From a virus: DNA of 20,689 bases. The position numbers and the translations under genes are program-made. The DNA is taken from positions 1-20,689 of IMG/VR virus record IMGVR_UViG_3300033998_000311; one strand, 5' to 3'. Shown piece by piece: positions 7,272-16,400 of the stretch. Position 1 is the first letter of the stretch, and the number at the start of each line of letters is the position of its first letter. The notes under the pieces are model-generated. The model saw only the letters and a program-made list of their open reading frames with translations, had not been told where the DNA came from and did no database searches.

Positions 7272-8210
7272 ATGGCCTACACAGGTGCAAAAAGCTCCAT
7301 ACTCCTTGGAATAGAAAGCACATTCGGAAGTGCGGCAATGCTCGAGTACAGAATCCCCTTCACGAGCGAAAGCATAAACTTCCGCGCACACACACAGACA
7401 TCCGAGGCTCTGCTGGGAGTAAGAGGAATCAAAGCGCTCGCTCCAGGAAAGTTGGGTGTTGAAGGCACAGTTGAGGCGGAAGTCTATCCATACTCCACGC
7501 CTGTTCTGTTCTTCCTTGCGCTCGGGAAAGCAACACTCGAGACAGATCACACGAAAATCGTTCCAATCTCACTCAGCGAAGATCTTCCGAGCGCAACAAT
7601 ACAAGTCGATCACGCAGGGCAAAAGTTTCATTATGTCGGCGTCAAGGTAAATCAGCTGACTTTCTCAGGCTCCGTGGGAGCAATCCCCAAAATCTCCATC
7701 GACGTGGTCGGAAAAGACGAAATCGAAGGCGGTGCAGTTGAAGGAACAATCACAGAGCCGGGCGATGAACCCTACTACTTCCGCGAACTGAAGCTGTACA
7801 CAGACAACTTCACAACCACCACAGATCTGTACTCCTCCATCGAGCTCACAATCAACAACAATCTCGACACCGACGACTACAGGCTTGACGGCACAGGAAA
7901 AAGGAAGACGCTTGAGCCTCAGCAACTTGAGATCACGGGGCGTCTTGACATCATTTTCGATGCATCTGTGATTTCCGGAGAATACGCAAAGTTCAAGAGC
8001 TTCCAAGATGCCGCACTCGGAATAGAGCTTGCAAAGACAACAGGCGAGAAACTGCAGATCTACCTTCCGAGAATCAGGTTCAGCGAGATCAACCACGACA
8101 TCGGCGGAGCAGAGAAGATCGTCATGAGCGCATCCTTCACAGCACTGGTTCCTGCATCAGGCGATATCATCGAAGTCAGAGACTATGTCAACACAACAGG
8201 TTCATACTGA
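7272..8210 (+). CDS. Major tail tube protein
   Basis: This 312-residue, strand-rich protein has the size and composition of the Phage_tube family. An opening stretch (YTGAKSSILLGIESTFG) is followed by repeated short beta strands, a central KISIDVVGKDEIEGG segment, SSIELTINNNLD, QQLEITGRLDIIFD and a C-terminal segment (KIVMSASFTALVPASGD). Such proteins form the stacked hexameric tube through which DNA passes. ATG 7272 follows GAGGAGGG at the right distance. ATG 7266 is too close. It is larger than the roughly 150-200-residue minimal tube proteins, so an extra decorating domain is possible. No sheath gene is present beside it. Confidence 0.82.
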   Translation: MAYTGAKSSILLGIESTFGSAAMLEYRIPFTSESINFRAHTQTSEALLGVRGIKALAPGKLGVEGTVEAEVYPYSTPVLFFLALGKATLETDHTKIVPISLSEDLPSATIQVDHAGQKFHYVGVKVNQLTFSGSVGAIPKISIDVVGKDEIEGGAVEGTITEPGDEPYYFRELKLYTDNFTTTTDLYSSIELTINNNLDTDDYRLDGTGKRKTLEPQQLEITGRLDIIFDASVISGEYAKFKSFQDAALGIELAKTTGEKLQIYLPRIRFSEINHDIGGAEKIVMSASFTALVPASGDIIEVRDYVNTTGSY

Positions 8211-8224
8211 TGTGAGGTGAGACG

Positions 8225-8569
8225 ATGGGACTTTTTGCGAGAACTGACACCGTGAAGCTATATATCAAGGATAAGCACATAGTCGAGGAAGAAACAGACA
8301 CGTGGGTTGAAGTACCCGTAGAGCTTTCCGCATACGAAAGAGAACTCGCTTTGAGAGTCTTTCAGAACAGCAAAATCGAGATCTCCGAGGACAGAAGAGC
8401 GATTGTGGATTTGTCGACGCTCGAGGCAATCCCCTACGAGTTTCTTGCCCGCGTAATCAAAAATTGGAGCGAAGCAGTGCCCGTGACAGTGGAGAATCTG
8501 CGCAAAGTCGAAGCCGTCACACTTCTTAATATCTGGAACAAGCTGAGGGAGATGTATGAGATTGGTTGA
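8225..8569 (+). CDS. Tail assembly chaperone, upstream ORF
   Basis: This 114-residue protein lies between the tube and tape-measure genes, the place of the lambda G/T-type chaperones that coat the tape measure during tail assembly. It begins with DTVKLYIKDKHIVEEETD, a strand followed by ETDTWVEVPVELSAYERE, then two helices, the second containing AVTLLNIWNKLREMYEIG. The length is typical of the short product. A good ribosome site (GTGAGGTGAGAC) precedes the ATG. It overlaps the next ORF by 14 bases in the +1 frame. Confidence 0.7.
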   Translation: MGLFARTDTVKLYIKDKHIVEEETDTWVEVPVELSAYERELALRVFQNSKIEISEDRRAIVDLSTLEAIPYEFLARVIKNWSEAVPVTVENLRKVEAVTLLNIWNKLREMYEIG

Positions 8570-9041
8570 AGTCGGGGGCGGTTGGGTAGTACTCCGCCCC
8601 CTCACTGTTCGTGGATATCAGCTATTTCGAGAAGGCGAAAGACTTCTCTGTCTTGCACTACACATCCACGAATGGAGTGAGAACGTACCTATCACACTCA
8701 GCAACGTTCGACGATTGCGAAACGATGTTGTTGACACGCTGATGAAAGAACTCCTCGCAACAGTAGAACCTGTTTTCTCGATGGACAAAGACCTGCTCAG
8801 GCGCTACGTTTCGATGTTTCTCCGAAACGTTCGAGCACCTCAGGACAAGACGTACAAACTCCTCTCCGAGAAATACTTCTGGCATGCACAGATGATGCTC
8901 GACCACAAAGGAAACATCGTGCAACTTCCCGAGTGCGGGGGCTGGCTCGATCAACCCCTTGATTGGGCGATCATCCTCGAGCTCTACAGGGTCGAATACG
9001 TGAAACTTCTTGCTTCACAAAACAAAGGAGTGAGAGCATGA
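8556..9041 (+). CDS. Tail assembly chaperone, downstream ORF
   Basis: This 161-residue protein lies in the +1 frame relative to the gene before it and ends in ATGA shared with the tape-measure start. In many siphoviruses the second chaperone ORF is made as a fusion by ribosomal frameshifting. Here an independent ATG at 8556 has AGGGAG four bases upstream, so ordinary initiation is also possible. The protein is rich in Leu, Trp and Arg, with HAQMMLDHKGNIVQLPECGG near its end, and I do not recognise a domain. Open +1-frame overlap before the first stop is only 8547-8569. Confidence 0.65.
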   Translation: MRLVEVGGGWVVLRPLTVRGYQLFREGERLLCLALHIHEWSENVPITLSNVRRLRNDVVDTLMKELLATVEPVFSMDKDLLRRYVSMFLRNVRAPQDKTYKLLSEKYFWHAQMMLDHKGNIVQLPECGGWLDQPLDWAIILELYRVEYVKLLASQNKGVRA

Positions 9042-11917
9042 ACACAGCGACGCTCTCTGTCATTCTGAAGGCAGTAGACAATCTCTCTCCAACCTTACAA
9101 AAAGCAGAGGGGAGACTTGCGACGTTCGATGCGAAGGTAAAGAAGTTTTCCCAGGGACTCAGCACTGCAATAAAAGGCGTCACGGCGACAATGAGCGCAT
9201 TAACAACACTCATCACTTCCGCGACGTATTTCGGGGCAAAGTTTGAAAAAACTTTCCAGAACGCGCTGACAATGTTCGACGCCTCGCAGGAGCAAATTGA
9301 CAATCTCAAAAGATCTCTCACAAGGCTTGCGCAAGAGTACGGTGTTTCCTTTGAACGGCTCAACAACGCTCTCTATACCCTCGGTTCTGCAGGGATAGAT
9401 GCAACTCACGCAATAGATGTGCTTGAAAAAACACTCAAGGCTTCTGCCGCTGGTGCTACAGACGTCCAGCTTGCCTTCGAGGGTGCGATCGGAATTATCA
9501 ATGCGTACGGCATGAGCATCGAGGATCTCAACACGGTGTACGCAATGCAGTTCGAGGCGGTCAAAAAAGGTCTGCTCACATACGAGGAGCTTGCACGCGA
9601 CTTTGGAACAATCATTCCCGCGGCAAGAAACCTCGGTGTCTCGCTGAGAGAAGCAATGGCGGGCTATGTGGCACTAACCACCGCAGGTATTCGCTCTGCG
9701 GAAGCGGCAAACGCCGTAGAAGGAGCCTTTCAAGATATCATGCAGCAGGCGGACAAATTCGAAAAGCTCGGCATAACGATCTACGACGCAAACGGGCAGT
9801 TCATAGGACTCACAAACGTCGTGGAACAGCTCTACGAGAAGATGAAGGGACTTTCTGACGCAGAAAAGAGAGCATTTCTGGAACAGCTATCGCTCTCTGA
9901 GACAGGCACAAGAGCAATCCTAACGTGGGTAAACAACCTCGAAAAGTACAGAGATGTGCTCGAAGGCATCCAAGGAAGCACAGAAGCACTGAATGATGCT
10001 TTTGCAAAGCAGACAGGCAGTATCTCGTTTTTGCTTGCAAAACTAAAGTCAGGCTTTGAAACTCTCAGCCTTGCACTATTCGAAGCGATACGTCCCGAGC
10101 TTGTCAAATTTCTCACTTTCGCGATTGGAAAAATGTCTGATCTTGCAAACTGGATCAAAGCAAACGCGTCGGTTCTGGGTCCGATGATCTGGAGCTTGCT
10201 AAAATTCGGTGGTCTTCTCCTTGGCGTGCTCATCCCTCTAAAATTCTTCGCCGAAACGATTCGAGCGGTAGCGCATCCGGCGGTTCTGATTCTACTTGGT
10301 ATAGCAGGTGCAATCGCGGGCATCTGGAAGCTCCAAAACAAAGGCAAGGGCTTTGTGGACTTCCTACTGTGGCTCGGGCAAGTAGCAGAGTCTGTGTGGA
10401 AAACATTTCAGAAGTGGGGAGAAGAAATCGCACAGCTGATGGAAGCAAGGAACGCGCAGAGTTTCTGGGAACGCCTCGTGGTCTTTCTCGAGTGGTTCTT
10501 CGCAAAAGCAGGAACGGGCGCAGCAAATTTTCTCGACTGGCTCGGCAACAAACTGCTGGCCTTCCTCGGATGGCTATGGGAGCAATTCAAAAAGGGAATG
10601 GAACAAGGCTGGGAGTGGCTCAAGGAGCTGTTCGCGTGGGTTGGGCAGTTGCTGTTTGAAACGATCGTGGTACCCATCGTCGACGCACTGCAACAGATCT
10701 TCAAGAAAAGCGTCGACTGGATGAAGGACGTAGGAAGCGGGATCCTGAGCGGACTCAAAGGCGCAGGAAAAGGCCTTGCGACCTTCGGGGGCTGGCTCAT
10801 CGGAAAAGATTGGCTCTGGGGTAAACAGGAAGGTGGATACACAGGCGATGGCCCCGTCGATCAGATCGCTGGTTTTGTACACGCAGGCGAATACGTCATT
10901 CCCGCGTGGATGGTGAAGAAATTCCCTACACTCGTGGCGGTGCTTGAGCGCATCAGAAGACGTGGGTATCAAGCAGGAGGTGCCGTTGGTGCCGGCGTTG
11001 GAACAGTACACACAGTTGCACTGGATCTTTCTCCTTTTGCCACGATCGTAGGCAAGATACAAGAGCAAACAAGACAAGCACAAGCAGAAGCGAAGAAGTG
11101 GTGGGAAGAGTTCCTGAATACTGCAAAAGACACGTGGACACGCTTCAAAGATTGGTACTCGAACTCATTCATTGCAGAAATTCTCAGCGAAACAGAATCG
11201 ATCAAATCCGCAGTGGATAGCTTTCTCATAAGTCTTCTCGGGGATCTATATCAGCTTCCAGGGGGCACGATCCTTGCACAATTCGTGCAAACGCTCTGGG
11301 ATCTCATAAGCGGTCTCGAAAGCGTGCAAAAACTTCTCAACCCCATCGGAACAATCCTCGAAGCGATGATGAAAGTAGTAAGTCCCATCATCGACAGCGC
11401 ACTGATGCCGTTTGTAGAACTGCTCACAATCCTCGGTCAGACGATAGGCACACTTCTTGTGCCCTTGCTCGAGCCCTTCAACGCACTCCTGCAGGCACTT
11501 GCACAGATTTTCCTGTGGCTCTACAACACAATTCTGAGACCTATCGCAAAAGGCCTCTACATCGTGTTCAGCATTGTAGCGGACGCATTCAACGTACTAT
11601 ACAACGTTGTCTCGGACATTGTAAGGGGCCTCACGTTCGGGATCATCAACCTCGGTCGCAGAACAGTGAAGGGGCTTGATCGGATTCTCAAGGAAGCAGA
11701 GGAAAAATTCCCCGAAGCACAGTTTGGAAGCACTGCGGAAAGCTACACGCAAGAGTATGTAGCAAACGTCACACGTACAGGCCCTGAGACGGTGTATAAC
11801 ATCATAAACCTGTACGCAAACGAAAGTTTTATCATGGATCACAAGCAGAAATTCTATGACTTCCTTGCTGAAGCAATACAGGAACTCATCGACACAGGAC
11901 AAATAAAATTTGCATAA
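9038..11917 (+). CDS. Tail tape measure protein
   Basis: This 959-residue protein sets tail length and probably helps DNA enter the host. The first 300 residues match the TP901-type tape measure domain, with LARDFGTIIPAARNLGVSLR and an Ala-rich helix TTAGIRSAEAANAVEGAF. Hydrophobic helices lie at about 390-430 (LLLGVLIPLKFFAE, VLILLGIAGAIAGIW). The typical GGYTGDGPVDQIAGFVHAGE / YVIPAWMV motif starts at about residue 599. Residues 430-594 hold 16 tryptophans. ATG 9038 is chosen because AAAGGAGTGA precedes it and it forms ATGA with the previous stop. At roughly 0.15 nm per residue the tail would be near 140 nm. Confidence 0.93.
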   Translation: MNTATLSVILKAVDNLSPTLQKAEGRLATFDAKVKKFSQGLSTAIKGVTATMSALTTLITSATYFGAKFEKTFQNALTMFDASQEQIDNLKRSLTRLAQEYGVSFERLNNALYTLGSAGIDATHAIDVLEKTLKASAAGATDVQLAFEGAIGIINAYGMSIEDLNTVYAMQFEAVKKGLLTYEELARDFGTIIPAARNLGVSLREAMAGYVALTTAGIRSAEAANAVEGAFQDIMQQADKFEKLGITIYDANGQFIGLTNVVEQLYEKMKGLSDAEKRAFLEQLSLSETGTRAILTWVNNLEKYRDVLEGIQGSTEALNDAFAKQTGSISFLLAKLKSGFETLSLALFEAIRPELVKFLTFAIGKMSDLANWIKANASVLGPMIWSLLKFGGLLLGVLIPLKFFAETIRAVAHPAVLILLGIAGAIAGIWKLQNKGKGFVDFLLWLGQVAESVWKTFQKWGEEIAQLMEARNAQSFWERLVVFLEWFFAKAGTGAANFLDWLGNKLLAFLGWLWEQFKKGMEQGWEWLKELFAWVGQLLFETIVVPIVDALQQIFKKSVDWMKDVGSGILSGLKGAGKGLATFGGWLIGKDWLWGKQEGGYTGDGPVDQIAGFVHAGEYVIPAWMVKKFPTLVAVLERIRRRGYQAGGAVGAGVGTVHTVALDLSPFATIVGKIQEQTRQAQAEAKKWWEEFLNTAKDTWTRFKDWYSNSFIAEILSETESIKSAVDSFLISLLGDLYQLPGGTILAQFVQTLWDLISGLESVQKLLNPIGTILEAMMKVVSPIIDSALMPFVELLTILGQTIGTLLVPLLEPFNALLQALAQIFLWLYNTILRPIAKGLYIVFSIVADAFNVLYNVVSDIVRGLTFGIINLGRRTVKGLDRILKEAEEKFPEAQFGSTAESYTQEYVANVTRTGPETVYNIINLYANESFIMDHKQKFYDFLAEAIQELIDTGQIKFA

Positions 11918-11920
11918 GGG

Positions 11921-11945
11921 GGGGCGTAAGCCCCTGTTTTTTTTT
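11921..11945 (+). terminator. Rho-independent terminator after the tape measure gene
   Basis: The stem GGGGC/GCCCC (11921-11925 and 11930-11934) with loop GTAA is followed by TG and nine T. It separates the tail-body genes from the AT-rich tail-tip cassette. No clear promoter is visible before the next gene, so read-through or an unrecognised promoter must express it. Confidence 0.82.
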
Positions 11946-11966
11946 AAGTTTAAAGGAGGGATAAGA

Positions 11967-12305
11967 ATGGTTCAAAGCACAACAAAACCAAGCGAAATTC
12001 AAATAATTTCAACTACTGATGACGTTAAAAAGAATAAAGTATTAGTCAAATACGCATTCAACTATAACATAACAGAAAAACAGATTGAAGAAACATTTAT
12101 TGATGAAAACGAGAATACAACAACACAGCTTGTTACAGTTTATGAATATTACCAATATATTTCAGAAGCAGAATTTGACTTACTTCTAAAGCCGTTTATT
12201 CCAGAGTTACTGAAACAAATGTACAAGCAGCTCGAACCAATTATTCAGGAACGATTGGATTTGGCAAGTACAGAAACACCGAAGGAAATTACGCTTGAGG
12301 GGTGA
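11967..12305 (+). CDS. Small tail-tip cassette protein (copy A)
   Basis: This 112-residue protein of unknown function has AAAGGAGGG (11952-11960) before the ATG. Its N terminus (KPSEIQIISTTDDVKKNKV, then KYAF) matches the small protein at 17293-17463 (KPAEIRILRTQDDLKKGTC, then RYAF), and both end in a similar EITLEG/EISLGE tail. Copy A carries about 50 extra residues in between (QLVTVYEYYQYISEAEFDLL and a helical LKQMYKQLEPIIQERL). Each copy directly precedes a fibre-like gene, so it may be a fibre partner, attachment protein or chaperone. The gene is strikingly AT-rich with AAA/ATT/TTA codons, unlike the tape measure gene before it. Confidence 0.75.
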   Translation: MVQSTTKPSEIQIISTTDDVKKNKVLVKYAFNYNITEKQIEETFIDENENTTTQLVTVYEYYQYISEAEFDLLLKPFIPELLKQMYKQLEPIIQERLDLASTETPKEITLEG

Positions 12306-12311
12306 TAATTG

Positions 12312-13463
12312 ATGGCTTTAGTTAAAACAAATTATGGATTGATATACAACGATGACGGTTCTCTCTGTGTGACGATAAGGAAGGACGACGTCCCCTTCCC
12401 CGGCGTCACGTCCTTTGCGCTGGAGGAGGGGACGACGAATTTGTTTACGAATCCAACATTTCAGAATGGTGAAAGTGGGTTTGATTATATTTGGGGTTGG
12501 TCTTCTCGTACAATCAAAGATGGTGGACCTTTAGGAAGGTATATTGAGCTCGTTGATTCAAACCCGGAAGCTGGTAATTACTATGGGCACACATTTAATG
12601 TAACACCAGGACAAACATATACGTTTTCTGTTTATATCAATGTATTAGAGTGCCAAGGTGGGGAAGTTGTTTTATATTACCATTGCCTTGATGCAAATGG
12701 TAATGTTATATCAGGAGCAACAAGCTTTGGAATAGGTGAAGAAGTGCCAAGCAATTTTATTGGTCAAGGTTGGAGAAGATACAAAATTACAGTTACAGCA
12801 CCTGCGAATGCAGCAAAAGTAAGAGCTTTTGTGTACTCTTATATACGAGCAACCAGCCGAATACAAGTCACAGGTTTTCAATTTGAAGAAAAACCCTTCG
12901 CAACCTCGTTCGTGGATGGGATGAGGGCGGATGGACAACTGCGAATTGAAAATGTTCTCCGGAATCGTGATTCATGGGTAGTATCGTTCTGGTATAAACA
13001 CCCTGGAGATTTTTCAGTCACCAGAATGCTATTTGGTTCACCAGAAAACGATATAGTTGATCCCAACGAATTTTCTGTATTTGTAACTTCAACTGGGACA
13101 ATCAAAATACTCAATAGAGTGAATAACACAACAATCTTTTCAATCGAATCGAGCGCCAGCATTCCTGCGAACGAGTGGATATTTCTAACGTTTATCTATA
13201 CTGGTAGTGAGATCCGTGCATACATGAACAGAAATCAGATATTGTCAGGAACCGCAACAATTAACTGGAATTTTACGGCCGGAGATCCTTCTAAGCTCTG
13301 GATTGGATCTGTACGAACAGGTAATTTAAGTCGAACAGGCGGACTGTTTGCAAACCTTCTCATTGCCCGCTACGACCCCGCCATCTGGACGGACGAGTAC
13401 ATCAAAACGCTGTATCAAGCAAGAAGGCCATTTGCAGTACCGCCGAAGTTACCGATTGTGTGA
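12312..13463 (+). CDS. Tail fibre/adhesin with CBM-like and LamG-like domains (copy A)
   Basis: This 383-residue protein has three parts. Residues 1-22 (KTNYGLIYNDDGSLCVT) are shared with the fibre-like gene at 17469. Residues about 38-200 form a beta-sandwich resembling carbohydrate-binding modules, opening with EEGTTNLFTNPTFQNGE and containing VTPGQTYTFSVYINV and GWRRYKITVTAPANA. Residues about 215-375 resemble a concanavalin/LamG fold (SWVVSFWYKHPGDF, ANEWIFLTFIYTGSEIRAYM, KLWIGSVRTGN). Such architecture suits receptor or glycan binding at the tail tip. ATG 12312 follows GAGGGGTGAT. The gene is AT-rich inside the domains and GC-rich at their borders, as if assembled from pieces. Confidence 0.8.
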   Translation: MALVKTNYGLIYNDDGSLCVTIRKDDVPFPGVTSFALEEGTTNLFTNPTFQNGESGFDYIWGWSSRTIKDGGPLGRYIELVDSNPEAGNYYGHTFNVTPGQTYTFSVYINVLECQGGEVVLYYHCLDANGNVISGATSFGIGEEVPSNFIGQGWRRYKITVTAPANAAKVRAFVYSYIRATSRIQVTGFQFEEKPFATSFVDGMRADGQLRIENVLRNRDSWVVSFWYKHPGDFSVTRMLFGSPENDIVDPNEFSVFVTSTGTIKILNRVNNTTIFSIESSASIPANEWIFLTFIYTGSEIRAYMNRNQILSGTATINWNFTAGDPSKLWIGSVRTGNLSRTGGLFANLLIARYDPAIWTDEYIKTLYQARRPFAVPPKLPIV

Positions 13464-13472
13464 GGTGAGAGC

Positions 13473-16400
13473 ATGATACAGCCTCTGAGCCTTGACACAA
13501 ATTACAAGGTGTATTGGCGACATCCTACACGCTACAAGAAGATTCTCTTCTACGCAAAAATAGACGGGCAGAACTGGTACGATCTCAGCGATTATGTTCT
13601 CAAAGTGCGCATCAGCAACCGCATCGAACTCCTCGAGTCTCCTGCAATTGACACAGCAACGGTCACAGTGCGTAACGTGAACAACATGTTCACACCGACG
13701 CAGTACAACGATACTTTTGACCCCGTAAATGGCAAGCTAAACGGCACTCCTGAGCAGGGCTATTTGAACAAATTGTGGGAAGTCCGTCTATACATACTCA
13801 CAACAAGGTGGGGTGACGGAATTGAACTTCCTGCAGGCGTAATTGAGTACTGGAGAGAGACGCTTTTGGGAGCACTAAACGACACAGTCCCTGACGGCTA
13901 CACAGCTTTCGCAGAAGACGAACACACAATTGTTATTCCCCTTTTTGCGGGCTGGAAACCTGCAAACGCAATCACAGAAAGGCACAAGGAAGCGGACATC
14001 GAGCTGAAAGACCTGCTCTGGGTTGCATCGCAGAAGAAACCTGCAAATCCCCTGCTCTACGTGAACTACACGCCTGATCAGATCATCCAGGACATCCTTG
14101 TGAACAGACTCGGTCTCGATGCTTCGTATCTGGATCTTCAGACTCTCACAACTCCATGGGAAGTCTTCATCGCAGACAACAACAAGACGTGGTGGCAGAT
14201 TCTACAGGAGATCACGCAGGCAACAGGAGGAAAACTCACCTGCTCACCTGACGGCAAAATCGTTTTCCGCACACGCATCGAGAACTACACCGAGCCTGCA
14301 ACAGCAGTCACAATCACTGCAGACGACATAAAGAACTATTCCATCGACACAAAAAGGCAGTACAACCAGATCCGCATTGAGTCGAAGGGGTACGAAATAG
14401 GAAGCTCAGCAGAGTATGTCATCGACCACGAGCTTCAAGGAGACGCTTCTGTTGTCAAAGCAGGGCAGACAGCAACGTTCGAGCTCGAATACAACTGCGA
14501 GTACGTGAAAGATCCTGCAAGCAACGTGCTTCTCACCTACTACCTTGGCGACACGGCAGTAGCAGTAGACAGATCCTTCACAGCAGGACAGAGCGCCGGA
14601 AACATTCGAGTCGATAAAATCTCAGCCTATCCAGATAAACTCACGTTGAAGATCACAAACCTTGCAACAAGCGTGGACTACACGATCAAGCACGTGAAGT
14701 TCTCTGCTATCCCAATCAGGCTCAAAAGCGAACTCAAACTCACAAAACCGAACCAAACCAGCGAGCCCGACTCAGAACTTTCCTTGACATCCTATTACTC
14801 AACTGAAGCGATGCTCTCAAACGTTGCAGACGCACTCTACAGCGAGACAAAGAAGAACATCAAGTTCTCTTTGCAAATGAACGAGTTCTACCCAGATGTG
14901 TTCGCAGGAAACCTTGTAGAACTCCAGCTTCCCCCAAAGGGCATCGCTTCAGGAAAATTCCTTGTGTACTCAGTCGAGCACAGCCTTGAAGCACAGAGAT
15001 TTCAGACGACGCTCAGCATCGTCGAGTGGAGCGATGTTGTGTTCAGCATAAGCGACAAGGAGATCACGCAGGCAACACCTGAAGACGCAGTTCTTCCTGA
15101 ATACTCCGAGGTTGCGAGTCACCTTCAGACGCTCGACAACAGCGTGCAAGATCTTACAGCGCAGGTACAAGAAATCGACAACCGCACAAGCTACATCGAC
15201 GGTTCCGCCCCAGCAACCCCCACAGGACTATCCCTTGCGACGCTAACTGAGGATGGAAGAAGCTACATCACAGCATCCTGGAACGCAAACACAGAACCCG
15301 ACCTGCTCGGCTACGAGCTTGCTTGGAGCTACGACGGGGCAAATTGGAACTACATCACAACAGCAGACACCCTTGTTCGCTTCGAGGTCGCAGGAAACAA
15401 AACAGTCTATGTAAGGGTGAGAGCGTACGACGCGGAAGGCAAAAAGTCGGGCTGGACGTCTGCAAGCATTGTATCAGCAAAGGACGAAATTCCTCCTTCA
15501 ACTCCTACGGGACTTACAGCGGTTGGACTTTTCGAGAAAGTCATGTTGCGCTGGAACGAAAACACAGAAGAGGACTTTGACGTCTACGAACTTCAGGTTG
15601 CAACAGACAGCAACTTCACAGAAAACGTGCAGACAATTACATTGAAGGCAACCTCTTTCACTTTTGCGGGAGAGGTGAACACAACCTACTACTTTAGAGT
15701 CCGCGCAAAAGACACAAGCGGAAACGCAAGCAACTGGAGTAGCACAGTCTCAGCAAGCACAGTGAATCTGAATGATCCCAATTACTACGACTACGCAGCA
15801 ATCAAGACAGCGATCATCCAGGGCAGTTACATCGACAGTGCGTGGATTTCTGAACTCGACGCCGGGAAGATCACAACAGGCTACCTCGATGCAGATAGAA
15901 TCGCAGCAGGATCTATCACAATTGACAAGCTCACAGTCACCCCCTCTTTCGGTGTCCCAACAGGCACAATCGCATACTGGACGAACTCGTTAGTGGACGA
16001 GATTGGGCAGATAACACCTGACGGGTACACAGAAATCAACCTTGCTCCTTCAATTGCTCTCACACCCGACAATGCACCAGAGGGAAGTGTTGTGGCAGAT
16101 CTGCTAGCTGGAAACAAAATCTTCGCAGGAAAAAGCATTCAGGTGGGAAACAAAGTCTTCATCGAAAACACTTCTGCAGACAAGGGTGTTATAAGAATCA
16201 ACTCGGGAGGAACGGACATTGTCAAGATTGGTGAAGGTGTCCTTTCAGATGGTGGAGACGGAATACGAGTGAAGAACGGGAGGATTGAAATTGTCTCTGC
16301 AACATCAAAACGCTTACTTGATTCGAATGGAATACGTCAGATGTACGTTATACCTATTATCGATCAAATTGATTCGTCACATCCTCTGACTATACCTCTG

